From Synchiropus splendidus (lineage: Eukaryota > Chordata > Actinopteri > Syngnathiformes > Callionymidae), in NCBI RefSeq assembly GCF_027744825.2, contig NC_071340.1, forward strand, positions 2,859,501 through 2,923,500: a DNA stretch of 64,000 bases, in the 5' to 3' direction. This document shows positions 21,511-36,500 of the stretch, piece after piece. The notes below the pieces were generated by a model, which saw nothing but the letters and a program-made list of their open reading frames with translations, did not search any database and was not told the origin of the DNA. Position 1 is the first letter of the stretch. Every line of letters starts with the position of its first letter. Made by a program: the position numbers and the translations under genes.

Positions 21511-23379
21511 TCTGAAGTGTTTTTCCAAAGTTATCAACATTTTTATGTTTGGCGTTCCGGAATCGATCTTATCTCCGGCTGAATAGGCGTTTTCTTCATT
21601 GTGCCATAACATTGCAGGGAAGCTTCAGAACATGAAATGTTCACCTCCCACTTTAGCTGAAAGCGTCTTTCTCGTAGTTGCACATCAAATCTAAGCTGTC
21701 TTGAAGTGTTTTTCTACAGTTATCAACATTTTTATGTTTGGCGTTCCGGAACCCACCTTATCTCAGGTTGAAAACGCGTTTCCTGCATTGTGGCATAACT
21801 TTGCAGGGAAGCTTCAGAACATGAAATTTTCACCTCCCACTACAGCAGAACGGGTCTTTCTAGTAGTTGCACATCAAATCTCAGCTGTCTGAAGTGTTTT
21901 TCCAAAGTTATCAACATTTTTATGTTTCTCGTTCCTGAACCCACCTTATATCAGGCTGAAAATGCGTTTTCTGCATTGTCCCATAACTTTGGTGGGAAGC
22001 TTCAGATCATCGAATTTTCACCACCCACTATATCAGAAAGGGTCTTTCTAGTAGTTGCACATAAAATCTAAGCAGTCTGAAGTGTTTTTCCAAAGTTATC
22101 AACATTTTTATGTTTGGCGTACCGGAATCTATCTTATCTCAGGCTGAAGACGTGTTTTGTGCATTGTGCCATAACTTTGCAGGCAAGCTTCAGAACATGA
22201 AATTTTCACATCCCACTATAGCAGAAATGATCTTTCTTATAGTTGCACATCAAATCTAAGCTGTCTGAGGTGTTTTTCCAAAGTTATCAACATTTTTATG
22301 TTTGGCGTTCCGGAATCGACCTTATCTCAGGCTGAAAACGCGTTTTCGGAATTGTGCCATAACTTTGCAGGGAAGCTTCGGAACATGAAATTTTCACATC
22401 CCACTAAAGCAGAAAGGGTCTTTCTAGTAGTTGCACTTCAAATCTAAGCTCTCTGAAGTGTTTTTCGAAAGTTATCAACATTTTAATGTTTGGCGTTCCG
22501 GAATTGACCTTATCTCAGGCTGAAAACGCGTTTTACGCATTGTGCCATAACTTTGCATAAAGCTTCAGAACATGAAATTTTCACATCCCACTATAGCAGA
22601 AAGGGTCTGTCTTGTAGTTGCACATCAAATATCAGCTGTCTGAAGTGTTTTTCCAAAGTTATCAACATTTTTATGTTTGGCGTTCCGGAATCGACCTTAT
22701 CTCAGGCTGAAAACGCGTTTTACGCATTATGCCATAACTTTGGTGGGAAGCTTCAGATCATCGAATTTTCACCTCCCACTATATCAGAAAGGGTCTTTCT
22801 AGTAGTTGCACATAAAATCTAAGCAGTCTGAAGTGTTTTTCCAAAGTTATCAACATTTTTATGTTTGGCGTACCGGAATCTATCTTATCTCAGGCTGAAG
22901 ACGTGTTTTCTGCATTGTGCCATAACTTTGCAGGGAAGCTGCAGAACATGAAATTTTCACATCCCACTATAGCAGAAATGGTCTTTCTAGTAGTTGCAGA
23001 TCAAATCTAAGCTCTCTGAAGTGTTTTTCCAAAGTTATCAACATTTTTATGTTTGGCGTTCCGCAACCCTCCTTATCTCAGGCTGAAAACGCGTTTTCTC
23101 CATTGTGCCATAACTTTGCAGGGAAGCTTCAGAACATGGAATTTTCACCTCCCACTATAGCTGAAAGGGTATTTCTAGTACTTGCACATCAAATCTAAGC
23201 TGTCTGAAGTGTATTTCAAAAGTTATCAACTTTTTTATGTTTGGCGTTCCGGAATCAACCTTATCTCAGGCTGAAAACGCGTTTTCGGAATTGTGCCATA
23301 ACTTGGCAGGGAAGCTTCAGAACATGAAATTTCCACCTCCCACTATAGCAGAAAGGGTTTTTCTAGTAGTTGCACATCA

Positions 23380-26300
23380 AAGCTAAGCTGTCTGAAGTGT
23401 TTTTCCAAAGTTATCAACATTTTTATGTTTGGCGTTCCGGAGTCGACCTTATCTCAGACTGAAAACGCGTTTAACGCATTGTGCCATAACTTTGGAGGGA
23501 AGCTTCAGAACATGAAATTTTCACCTCCCACTATAGCAGAAAGGGTCTTTCTAGTAGTTGCACATCAAATCTAAGCTGTCTGTAGAGTTTTTCCTGAGTT
23601 ATCAACATTTTCATGTTTGGCGTTCTGAAATCAACCTCATCTCAGGCTGAAAACGCATTTTACGCATTGTGCCATAACTTTGCAGGGAAACTTCAGAACA
23701 TGATATTTTCACCTCCCACTATAGCAGAAATGGTCTTTCTCGTAGTTGCACATCAAATCTAAGCTGTCTGAAGTGTTTTTCGAAAGTTTTCAACATTTTT
23801 TTTGTTTGGTGTTCCTGAATCGACCTTATCTCAGGCCGAAAACGCGTTTTCTGCATTGTGCCATAACTTTGCAGGGAAGCTTCAGAACATGAAATTTTCA
23901 CCTCCCACTATAGCAGAAATGGTCTTTCTAGTAGTTGCACATCAAATCTAAGCGGTCTGATGTGTTGTTCCAAAGTTATCAACATTTTTATGTTTGGCGT
24001 TCCGGAACTCTCCTTATCTCACGCTTAAAACGCGTTTTCTGCATTGTGCCATAACTTTGCAGGGACGCTTTAGAACATGAAATATTCACTTGCCGCTATA
24101 GTAGAAAGGGTCTTTCTAGTAGTTGCACATCAAATCTAAGCTGTCTGTAGAGTTTTTCCTGAGTTATCAACATTTTTATGTTTGGCGTTCCGGAATCGAC
24201 CTTATCTCAGGCAGAAAACGTGTTTTCTGCATTGTGCATTAACTTTGCAGGGAAGCTTCAGAACATGAAATTTTCACCTCCCACTATAGCAGAAAGGGTC
24301 TTTCCAGTAGTTGCACATCAAATCTAAGCTGTCTGAAGTGTTTTTCGAAAGTTTTCAACATTTTTATATTTGGTGTTCCTGAATCGACCTTATCTCAGGC
24401 CGAAAACGCGTTTTCTGCATTGTGCATTAACTTGGCAGGGAAGCTTCAGAACATGAAATTTTCACCTCCCACTATAGCAGAAAGGGTCTTTCCAGTAGTT
24501 GCACATCAAATCTTAGCTGTCTGATGAGTTGTTCCAAAGTTATCAACATTTTTATATTTGGCGTTCCGGAACTCACCTTATCTCAGGCTTAAAACGCGTT
24601 TTCTGCATTGTGCCATAAATTTGCAGGGAAGCTTCAGAACATGAAATTTTCACCTCCCAAAATAGCAGAAAGGGTCTTTCTAGTAGTTGCACATCAAATC
24701 TAAGCTGTCTGATGTGTTTTTCCAAAGTTATCAACATTTTTATGTTTGGCGTTCCGGAATCGACCTTATCTCAGGCTGAAAACGCGTTTTACGCATTGTG
24801 CAATAACTTTGCAGGGAAGCATTAGAACATGAAATTTTAACCTCCCACTATAGCAGAAAGGGTCTTTCTCGTACTTGCACATCAAATCTAAGCTGTCTGA
24901 AGTGTGTTTCGAAGGTTTTCAACATTTTTATGTTTGGCGTTCCGGAACCCACCTTATCTCAGGCTGTAAACGTGTTTTCTGCAATGTGCCATAACTTTGC
25001 AGGGAAGCTTCAGAACATGAAATTTTCAACTTCCACTAAAGCAGAAAGGCTCTTTCCAGCAGTTGCACATCAAATCTAAGCTGTCTGAAGTGTTTTTCCA
25101 AAGTTATCAACATTTTCATGTTTGGCGTTCCGGAACCCACCTTTATCTCAGGCTGTAAACGCGTTTTCTGCATTGTGCCATAACTTTGGAGGGAAGCTTC
25201 ACAACATGAAATTTTAACCTGCCACTATTGCAGACAGGGTCCTTCTAGTAGTTGCACATCAAATCTAACCTGTCTGAAGTGTTTTTCCAAAGTTATCAAC
25301 ATTCTTATGTTTGGCGTTCCGGAATCAACCTTATCTCAGGCCGAAAACGCGTTTTCGGCATGGTGTCATCACTTTGCAGGAAAGCTGCAGAATATGAAAT
25401 TTTCACCTCCCACTATAGCAGAAAGGGTCTTTCTAGTAGTTGGACAACAAAGCTAAGCTGTCTGAAGTGTTTTTCCAAAGTTATCAACATTTTTATGTTT
25501 GGCGTTCCGGAGTCGACCTTATCTCAGACTGAAAACGCGTTTAACGCATTGTGCCATAACTTTGGAGGGAAGCTTCAGAACATGAAATTTTCACCTCCCA
25601 CTATAGCAGAAAGGGTCTTTCTAGTAGTTGCACATCAAATCTAAGCTGTCTGTAGAGTTTTTCCTGAGTTATCAACATTTTTATGTTTGGCGTTCTGAAA
25701 TCAACCTCATCTCAGGCTGAAAACGCATTTTACGCATTGTGCCATAACTTTGCAGGGAAACTTCAGAACATGATATTTTCACCTCCCACTATAGCAGAAA
25801 TGGTCTTTCTCGTAGTTGCACATCAAATCTAAGCTGTCTGAAGTGTTTTTCGAAAGTTTTCAACATTTTTTTTGTTTGGTGTTCCTGAATCGACCTTATC
25901 TCAGGCCGAAAACGCGTTTTCTGCATTGTGCCATAACTTTGCAGGGAAGCTTCAGAACATGAAATTTTCACCTCCCACTATAGCAGAAATGGTCTTTCTA
26001 GTAGTTGCACATCAAATATAAGCGGTCTGATGTGTTGTTCCAAAGTTATCAACATTTTTATGTTTGGCGTTCCGGAACTCTCCTTATCTCACGCTTAAAA
26101 CGCGTTTTCTGCATTGTGCCATAACTTTGCAGGGACGCTTTAGAACATGAAATATTCACTTGCCGCTATAGTAGAAAGGGTCTTTCTTGTAGTTGCACAT
26201 CAAATCTAAGCTGTCTGTAGAGTTTTTCCTGAGTTATCAACATTTTTATGTTTGGCGTTCCGGAATCAACCTTATCTCAGGCCGAAAACGCGTTTTCGGC

Positions 26301-29300
26301 ATGGTGTCATCACTTTGCAGGAAAGCTGCAGAATATGAAATTTTCACCTCCCACTATAGCAGAAAGGGTCTTTCTAGTAGTTGGACAACAAAGCTAAGCT
26401 GTCTGAAGTGTTTTTCCAAAGTTATCAACATTTTTATGTTTGGCGTTCCGGAGTCGACCTTATCTCAGACTGAAAACGCGTTTAACGCATTGTGCCATAA
26501 CTTTGGAGGGAAGCTTCAGAACATGAAATTTTCACCTCCCACTATAGCAGAAAGGGTCTTTCTAGTAGTTGCACATCAAATCTAAGCTGTCTGTAGAGTT
26601 TTTCCTGAGTTATCAACATTTTTATGTTTGGCGTTCTGAAATCAACCTCATCTCAGGCTGAAAACGCATTTTACGCATTGTGCCATAACTTTGCAGGGAA
26701 ACTTCAGAACATGATATTTTCACCTCCCACTATAGCAGAAATGGTCTTTCTCGTAGTTGCACATCAAATCTAAGCTGTCTGAAGTGTTTTTCGAAAGTTT
26801 TCAACATTTTTTTTGTTTGGTGTTCCTGAATCGACCTTATCTCAGGCCGAAAACGCGTTTTCTGCATTGTGCCATAACTTTGCAGGGAAGCTTCAGAACA
26901 TGAAATTTTCACCTCCCACTATAGCAGAAATGGTCTTTCTAGTAGTTGCACATCAAATATAAGCGGTCTGATGTGTTGTTCCAAAGTTATCAACATTTTT
27001 ATGTTTGGCGTTCCGGAACTCTCCTTATCTCACGCTTAAAACGCGTTTTCTGCATTGTGCCATAACTTTGCAGGGACGCTTTAGAACATGAAATATTCAC
27101 TTGCCGCTATAGTAGAAAGGGTCTTTCTAGTAGTTGCACATCAAATCTAAGCTGTCTGTAGAGTTTTTCCTGAGTTATCAACATTTTTATGTTTGGCGTT
27201 CCGGAATCGACCTTATCTCAGGCAGAAAACGTGTTTTCTGCATTGTGCATTAACTTTGCAGGGAAGCTTCAGAACATGAAATTTTCACCTCCCACTATAG
27301 CAGAAAGGGTCTTTCCAGTAGTTGCACATCAAATCTAAGCTGTCTGAAGTGTTTTTCGAAAGTTTTCAACATTTTTATATTTGGTGTTCCTGAATCGACC
27401 TTATCTCAGGCCGAAAACGCGTTTTCTGCATTGTGCATTAACTTTGCAGGGAAGCTTCAGAACATGAAATTTTCACCTCCCACTATAGCAGAAAGGGTCT
27501 TTCCAGTAGTTGCACATCAAATCTTAGCTGTCTGATGAGTTGTTCCAAAGTTATCAACATTTTTATATATGGCGTTCCGGAACTCACCTTATCTCAGGCT
27601 TAAAACGCGTTTTCTGCATTGTGCCATAAATTTGCAGGGAAGCTTCAGAACATGAAATTTTCACCTCCCAAAATAGCAGAAAGGGTCTTTCTAGTAGTTG
27701 CACATCAAATCTAACCTGTCTGAAGTGTTTTTCCAAAGTTATCAACATTCTTATGTTTGGCGTTCCGGAATCAACCTTATCTCAGGCCGAAAACGCGTTT
27801 TCGGCATGGTGTCATCACTTTGCAGGAAAGCTGCAGAATATGAAATTTTCACCTCCCACTATAGCAGAAAGGGTCTTTCTAGTAGTTGGACAACAAAGCT
27901 AAGCTGTCTGAAGTGTTTTTCCAAAGTTATCAACATTTTTATGTTTGGCGTTCCGGAGTCGACCTTATCTCAGACTGAAAACGCGTTTAACGCATTGTGC
28001 CATAACTTTGGAGGGAAGCTTCAGAACATGAAATTTTCACCTCCCACTATAGCAGAAAGGGTCTTTCTAGTAGTTGCACATCAAATCTAAGCTGTCTGTA
28101 GAGTTTTTCCTGAGTTATCAACATTTTTATGTTTGGCGTTCTGAAATCAACCTCATCTCAGGCTGAAAACGCATTTTACGCATTGTGCCATAACTTTGCA
28201 GGGAAACTTCAGAACATGATATTTTCACCTCCCACTATAGCAGAAATGGTCTTTCTCGTAGTTGCACATCAAATCTAAGCTGTCTGAAGTGTTTTTCGAA
28301 AGTTTTCAACATTTTTTTTGTTTGGTGTTCCTGAATCGACCTTATCTCAGGCCGAAAACGCGTTTTCTGCATTGTGCCATAACTTTGCAGGGAAGCTTCA
28401 GAACATGAAATTTTCACCTCCCACTATAGCAGAAATGGTCTTTCTAGTAGTTGCACATCAAATATAAGCGGTCTGATGTGTTGTTCCAAAGTTATCAACA
28501 TTTTTATGTTTGGCGTTCCGGAACTCTCCTTATCTCACGCTTAAAACGCGTTTTCTGCATTGTGCCATAACTTTGCAGGGACGCTTTAGAACATGAAATA
28601 TTCACTTGCCGCTATAGTAGAAAGGGTCTTTCTAGTAGTTGCACATCAAATCTAAGCTGTCTGTAGAGTTTTTCCTGAGTTATCAACATTTTTATGTTTG
28701 GCGTTCCGGAATCGACCTTATCTCAGGCAGAAAACGTGTTTTCTGCATTGTGCATTAACTTTGCAGGGAAGCTTCAGAACATGAAATTTTCACCTGCCAC
28801 TATAGCAGAAAGGGTCTTTCCAGTAGTTGCACATCAAATCTAAGCTGTCTGAAGTGTTTTTCGAAAGTTTTCAACATTTTTATATTTGGTGTTCCTGAAT
28901 CGACCTTATCTCAGGCCGAAAACGCGTTTTCTGCATTGTGCATTAACTTTGCAGGGAAGCTTCAGAACATGAAATTTTCACCTCCCACTATAGCAGAAAG
29001 GGTCTTTCCAGTAGTTGCACATCAAATCTTAGCTGTCTGATGAGTTGTTCCAAAGTTATCAACATTTTTATATATGGCGTTCCGGAACTCACCTTATCTC
29101 AGGCTTAAAACGCGTTTTCTGCATTGTGCCATAAATTTGCAGGGAAGCTTCAGAACATGAAATTTTCACCTCCCAAAATAGCAGAAAGGGTCTTTCTAGT
29201 AGTTGCACATCAAATCTAAGCTGTCTGATGTGTTTTTCCAAAGTTATCAACATTTTTATGTTTGGCGTTCCGGAATCGACCTTATCTCAGGCTGAAAACG

Positions 29301-30100
29301 CGTTTTACGCATTGTGCAATAACTTTGCAGGGAAGCATTAGAACATGAAATTTTAACCTCCCACTATAGCAGAAAGGGTCTTTCTCGTACTTGCACATCA
29401 AATCTAAGCTGTCTGAAGTGTGTTTCGAAGGTTTTCAACATTTTTATGTTTTGCGTTCCGGAACCCACCTTATCTCAGGCTGTAAACGTGTTTTCTGCAA
29501 TGTGCCATAACTTTGCAGGGAAGCTTCAGAACATGAAATTTTCAACTTCCACTATAGCAGAAAGGCTCTTTCCAGCAGTTGCACATCAAATCTAAGCTGT
29601 CTGAAGTGTTTTTCCAAAGTTATCAACATTTCCATGTTTGGCGTTCCGGAACCCACCTTATCTCAGGCTGTAAACGCGTTTTCTGCATTGTGCCATAACT
29701 TTGGAGGGAAGCTTCACAACATGAAATTTTAACCTGCCACTATTGCAGACAGGGTCCTTCTTGTAGTTGCACATCAAATCTAACCTGTCTGAAGTGTTTT
29801 TCCAAAGTTATCAACATTCTTATGTTTGGCGTTCCGGAATCAACCTTATCTCAGGCCGAAAACGCGTTTTCGGCATGGTGTCATCACTTTGCAGGAAAGC
29901 TGCAGAATATGAAATTTTCACCTCCCACTATAGCAGAAAGGGTCTTTCTAGTAGTTGGACAACAAATCTAAGCTGTCTGAAGTGCTTTTCCAAAGTTATC
30001 AACATTTTTATGTTTGGCGTTCCGGAATCGACCTTATCTCAGGCTGAAAACGCGTTTTAAGCATTGTGCAATAACTTTGCAGGGAAGCATTAGAACATGA
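23380..30100 (+). repeat. Nested 5-, 8- and 11-monomer higher-order repeats, nearly identical copies
   Basis: A private marker, CAAC followed by an eight-T run and GTTTGGTGTTCC, lies at 23791, 25861, 26802 and 28307. The spacings are 2070, 941 and 1505 bp, or 11, 5 and 8 monomers. A second marker, GCAGAAAACGTG, lies at 24211, 27222 and 28727 (spacings 3011 and 1505). A third, TTTTCGGCATGGTGTCATC, lies near 25350, 26290, 27800, 29870 and 30245. Over long stretches the copies look almost base-for-base identical, so this is the youngest-looking part of the left half of the array. The overlapping periods need several rounds of unequal exchange. Confidence 0.85.
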
Positions 30101-31259
30101 AATTTTAACCTCCCACTATAGCAGAAAGGGTCTTTCTCGTACTTGCACATCAAATCTAAGCTGTCTGAATTGTGTTTCGAAGGTTTTCAACATTTTTATG
30201 TTTGGCGTTCCGGAACCCACCTTATCTCAGGCCGAAAACGCGTTTTCGGCATGGTGTCATCACTTTGCAGGAAAGCTGCAGAATATGAAATTTTCACCTC
30301 CCACTATAGCAGAAAGGGTCTTTCTAGTAGTTGGACAACAAATCTAAGCTGTCTGAAGTGCTTTTCGAAAGTTATCAACATTTTTTTGTTTGGCGTTCCG
30401 GATCGCACCTTATTGAAAACGCATTTTCTGCATTGTGCCATAACTTTGCAGGAAAGCTGCAGAATATGAAATTTTCACCTCCCACTATAGCAGAAAGGGT
30501 CTTTCTAGTGGTTGCACATCAAATCTAAGCTGTCTGAAGTGTTTTTCCAAAGTTATCAATATTTTTATGTTTGGCGTTCCGGAATCGACCTTATCTCAGG
30601 CTGAAAACGCGTATCTTGCATTGTGGCATAACTTTGCAGGGAAGCTTCAGAACATGAAATTTTCACCTCCCACTGTAGCAGAAAGGGTCTTTCTAGTAGT
30701 TGCACATCAAATCTAAGCTGTCTGAAGTGTTTTTCCAAAGTTATCAACACTTTTATGTTTGGCGTTCCGGAATCGACCTTATCTCAGGCTGAAAACACGA
30801 TTTACGCATTCTGCCATAACTTTGCAGGGAAGCTTCAGAACATGAAATTTTCATATCCCACTATAGCAGAAAGGGTCTTTCTAGTAGTTGCACATCAAAT
30901 CTAAGCTGTCTGAAGTGTTTTTCGAAAGTTATCAACATTTTTAAGTTTGCGTTCCGGAATCGACCTTATCTCAGGCTGAAAACGAGTTTTCTGCATTGTG
31001 CCATAACTTTGCAGGGAAGCTTCAGAACATGAAATTTTAACCTCCCACTATAGCAGAATGCGTCTTTCTAGTAGTTGCACATCAAATCTAAGCTGTCTGA
31101 AGTGTTTTTCCAAAGTTATCAACATTTTTATGTTTGGCGTTCTGGAACCCACCTTATCTCAGGCTGAAAACGCGTTTTCTGAATAGTGCCATAACTTTGC
31201 AGGGAGAATTCAGAACATGAAATTTTCTCCTCCCACTATAGCAGAAAGGGTATTTCAAG

Positions 31260-33590
31260 TAGTTGCACATCAAATCAAAGTTGTCTGAAGTTTTTTCCAA
31301 AGTTATCAACATTCTTATGTTTGGCGTTCCGGAATCAACCTTATCTCAGGCTGAAAACGCGTTTCACGCATTGTGCCATAACTTTGCAGTGAAGCTTCAG
31401 AACATGAAATTTTCACCTCCCACGGTAGCAGAAAGGGTCTTTCTAGTAGTTGCACATCAAATCTAAGCTGTCTGTAGAGTTTTTCCTGAGTTATCAACAT
31501 TTTTATGTTTGGGGTTCTGAAATCAACCTCATCTCAGGCTGAAAACGCGTTGTACGCATTGTGCCATAACTTTGCAGGGAAGCTTCAGAACATGAAATTT
31601 TCACCTCCCACGGTAGCAGAAAGGGTCTTTCTAGTAGTTGCACATCAAATCTAAGCTGTCTGTAGAGTTTTTCCTGAGTTATCAACATTTTTATGTTTGG
31701 GGTTCTGAAATCAACCTCATCTCAGGCTGAAAACGCGTTTTCTGCATTGTGCCATAACTTTGCAGGGAAGCTTCAGAACATGAAATTTTCTAATCCCACT
31801 ATAGCAGAAAGTGTCTTTCTAGTAGTTGCACATCAAATCTAAGCTGTCTGAAGAGTTTTTCCAAAGTTATCAACATTCTTATGTTTGGTGTTCCGGAATC
31901 AACCTTATCTCAGGCTGAAAACGCGTGGTACGCATTGTGCCATAATTTTGCAGGAAAGCTTCAGAACATGAAATTTTCTCCTCCCACTATAGCAGAAAGG
32001 GTCTTTCTAGTGGTTGCACATCAAATCTAAGCTGTCTGAAGTGTTTTTCCAAAGTTATCAATATTTTTATGTTTGGCGTTCCGGAATCGACCTTATCTCA
32101 GGCTGAAAACGCGTTTCTTTGCATTGTGGCATAACTTTGCAGGGAAGCTTCAGAACATGAAATTTTCACCTCCCACTGTAGCAGAAAGGGTCTTTCTAGT
32201 AGTTGCACATCAAATCTAAGCTGTCTGAAGTGTTTTTCCAAAGTTATCAACACTTTTATGTTTGGCGTTCCTGAATGGACCTTATCTCAGGCTGAAAACG
32301 CGTTTTCTGCATTGTGCCATAACTTTGCAGGGAAGCTTCAGAACTTGAAATTTTCACCTCCCACTATAGCAGAAATGGTCTTTCTCGTAGTTGCACATCA
32401 AATCTAAGCTGTCTGAAGTGTTTTTCCAAAGTTATCAATATTTTTATGTTTGGCGTTCCAGAATCGACCTTGTCTCAGGCTGAAAACGCATTTCTTGCAT
32501 TGTGGCATAAATTTGCAGGGAAGCTTCAGATCATGAAATTTTCACTGTAGCAGAAATGGTCTTTCTAGTAGTTGCACATCAAATCTAAGCTGTCTGAAGT
32601 GTTTTTCCAAAGTTATCAACATTTTTATGTTTGGCTTTCTGGAACCCACCTTATCTCAGGCTGAAAACGCGTTTTCTGCATTGTGCCAAAACTTTGTAGG
32701 TAAGCTCCAGAACATGAAAATTTCACCTCCCACTATAGCAGAAAGGGTCTTTCTAGTAGGTGCACATCATATCGAAGCTGTCTGAAGTGTTTTTCCAAAG
32801 TTATCAACACTTTTATGTTTGGCGTTCCGGAATCGACCTTATCTCAGGCTGAAAACACGATTTACGCATTCTGCCATAACTTTGCAGGGAAGCTTCAGAA
32901 CATGAAATTTTCATATCCCACTATAGCAGAAAGGGTCTTTCTAGTAGTTGCACATCAAATCTAAGCTGTCTGAAGGGTTTTTTGAAAGTTATCAACATTT
33001 TTAAGTTTGGCGTTCCGGAATCGACCTTATCTCAGGCTGAAAACGCGTTTTCTGAATAGTGCCATAACTTTGCAGGGAGACTTCAGAACATGAAATTTTC
33101 ATATCCCACTATAGCAGAAAGGGTATTTCAAGTAGTTGCACATCAAATCAAAGTTGTCTGAAGTGTTTTTCCAAAGTTATCAACATTCTTATGTTTGGCG
33201 TTCCGGAATCAACCTCATCTCAGGCTGAAAACGCGTTTCTCGCATTGTGCCATAACTTTGCAGTGAAGCTTCAGAACATGACATTTTCACCTCCCACGGT
33301 AGCAGAAAGGGTCTTTCTAGTAGTTGCACATCAAATCTAAGCTGTCTGTAGAGTTTTTCCTGAGTTATCAACATTTTTATGTTTGGGGTTCTGAAATCAA
33401 CCTCATCTCAGGCTGAAAACGCGTTGTACGCATTGTGCCATAACTTTGCAGGGAAGCTTCAGAACATGAAATTTTCACCTCCCACGGTAGCAGAAAGGGT
33501 CTTTCTAGTAGTTGCACATCAAATCTAAGCTGTCGAAATTGTTTTTCCAAAGTTATCAACATTTTTATGTTTGGCGTTTCGGAACCCACC
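31260..33590 (+). repeat. Ten-monomer duplication with CCCACGGTAGCAG variants
   Basis: The variant CTCCCACGGTAGCAG, coupled to CTGTAGAGTTTTTCCTGAG and GGGGTTCTGAAATC, occurs near 31417 and 31605 and again near 33292 and 33480. The offset is about 1874 bp, ten monomers minus six bases. Neighbours such as AAACACGATTTACGC are also shared (30795 and 32855). Confidence 0.72.
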
Positions 33591-36500
33591 TTATCTCAGG
33601 CTAAAAACGCGTTTTCTGGATAGTGCCATAACTTTGCAGGGAGACTTTAGAACATGAAATTTTAACATCCCACTATAGCAGAAAGGGTCTTTCTAGAAGT
33701 TGCACATCAAATCTAAGCTGTCTGAAGTGTTTTTCCAAAGTTATCAATATTTTTATGTTTGGCGTTCCGGAATCGACCTTATCTCAGGCTGAAAACGCGT
33801 TTCTTGCATTGTGGCATAACTTTGCAGGGAAGCTTCCGAACATGAAATTTTCACCTCCCACTGTAGCAGAAAGGGTCTTTCTAGTAATTGCACATCAAAT
33901 CTAAGCTGTCTGAAGTGTTTTTCCTGAGTTATCAACATTTTTATGTTTGGGGTTCTGAAATCAACCTCATCTCTGGCTGAAAACGCGTTTTACGCATTGT
34001 GCCATAACTTTGCAGGGAAGCTTCAGAACATGATATTTTCAACTCCCACTATAGCAGAAAGGGTCTTTCTCGTAGTTGCACATCAAATCTAAGCTGTCTG
34101 AACTGTTTTTCGAAAGTTTTCTACATTTTTATGTTTGGTGTTCCTGAATCGACCTTATCTCAGGCCGAAAATGCGTTTTCTGCATTGTGCCATAACTTTG
34201 CAGGGAAGCTTCAGAACATGAAATTTTCACCTCCCACTATAGCAGAAAGGGTCTTTCGAGTAGTTGCACATCAAATCTAAGCTGTCTGAAGTGTTTTTCC
34301 AAAGTTATCAACACTTTTATGTTTGGCGTTCCGGAATCGACCTTATCTCAGGCTGAAAACACGATTTACGCATTCTGCCATAACTTTGCAGGGAAGCTTC
34401 AGAACATGAAATTTTAACCTCCCACTATAGCAGAACGGGTCTTTCTAGTAGTTGCACATCAAATCTAAGCTGTCTGAAGTGTTTTTCCAAAGTTAGCAAC
34501 ATTTTTATGTTTGCCGTTCTGAAATCAACCTCATCTCAGGCTGAAAACGAGTTTTACGCATTGTGCCAGAACTTTGCAGCGAAGCTTCAGAACATGAAAT
34601 TTTCACCTCCCACTATAGCAGAAAGGGTCTTTCTCGTAGTTGCACATCAAATCTAAGCTGTCTGAAGTGTTTTTCGAAAGTTTTCAACATTTTTATGTTT
34701 GGTGTTCCTGAATCGACCTTATCTCAGGCTGAAAACGCATTTTACGCATTGTGCCATAACTTTGCAGGAAAGCTTCAGAACATGAAAATTTCAACTCCCA
34801 CTATAGCAGAAAGGGTCTTTCTCGTAGTTGCACATCAAATCTAAGCTGTCTGAAGTGTTGTTCCAAAGTTATCAACATTTTTACGTTTGGCGTTCCGGAA
34901 TCGACCTTATCTCAGGCTGAAAACACGTTTTACGCATTGTGCCATAACTTTGCAGGGAAGCTTCAGAACATGAAATGTTCACCTCCCACTTTCGCAGAAA
35001 GGGTCTTTCTCGTAGTTGCACATCAAATCGAAGCTGTCTGAAGTGTTGTTCCAAAGTTATCAACATTTTTACGTTTGGCGTTCCAGAATCGACCTTATCT
35101 CAGGCTGAAAACGCGTTGTCTGCATTGTGCCATAACTTTGCATGGAAGCTTCCGAACATGAAATTTTACCTCCCACTATAGCAGAAAGGGTCTTTCTAGT
35201 AGTTGCAAATCAAATCTAAGCTGTCTGAGGTGTTTTTCCAAAGTTATCAACATTTTTATGTTTGGTGTTCCGGAATCGACCTTATCTGAGGATGAAAAAT
35301 CGTTTTCTGCATTGTCCCATGACTTTCCAGGGAAGCTTCAGAACATGAATTTTCGATCTCCCACTATAGCCAAAAGGGTCTTTCTCGTAGTTGCACATCA
35401 AATCGAAGCTGTCTGAAGTGTTTTTCCAAAGTTATCAACATTTTTATGTTTGGCGTTCCGGAACCCACCTTAACTCAGGCTGAAAACGCATTTTCAGCAT
35501 TGTGCCATAACTTTGCAAGGAAGCTTCAGAACATGAAATTTTCACCTCCCACTATAGCAGAAAGGGTCTTTCTAGTAGTTGCACATCAAATCTAAGCTGT
35601 GTGAAGTGTTTTTCGAAAGTTATCAACATTTTTATGTTTGGCGTTCCAGAGTCGACCTTATCTCAGGCTGAAAACGCGTTGTCTGCATTGTGCCATAACT
35701 TTGCATGGAAGCTTCCGAACATGAAATTTTAACCTACCACTATAGCAGAAAGGGTCTTTCTACTAGTTGCACATCAAATCTAAGCTGTCTGATGTGTTTT
35801 TCCAAAGTTATCAACATTGTTATGTATGGCGTTCCGGAATCGACTTTATCTCAGGCTGAAAACGAGTTTTACGCATTGTGCCATAACTTTGCAGGGAAGC
35901 TTCAGAACATGAAATTTTCACCTCCCAGTATAGTAGAAAGGGTCTTTCTAGTAGTTGCACGAGATATCTAAGCTGTCTGAAGTGTTTTTCGAAAGTTATC
36001 AACGTTTTTATGTTTGGCGTTCCGGAATTGACCTTATCTCAGGCTGAAAACGTGTTTTCGGAATTGTGCCATAACTTTGCAGGGAAGCCTCAGAACATGA
36101 AATTTTCACCTGCCGCTATAGTAGAAAGGGTCTTTCTAGTAGTTGCACATCAAATCTAAGCTGTCTGAAGTGTTTTTACAAAGTTATCAACTTTTTTATG
36201 TTTCCCGTTCCGGAATCGACCTTATATCAGGCTGAAAACGCGTTTTACGCATTGTGCCATAACTTTGCAAGCAAGCTTCAGAACATAAAAATTTCACATC
36301 CCACTATAGCAGAAAGGGTATTTCTAGTAGTTACACTTCAAATCTAAGCTGTCTGGTGTTTTTCCAAAGTTATCAACATTTTTATGTTTCTCGTTCCTGA
36401 ACCCACCTTATATCAGGCTGAAAACGCGTTTTCTGCATTGTGCCATAATTTTGCAGGGAAGCGTCAGAACATGAAATTTTCACCTCCCACTATAGCAGAA

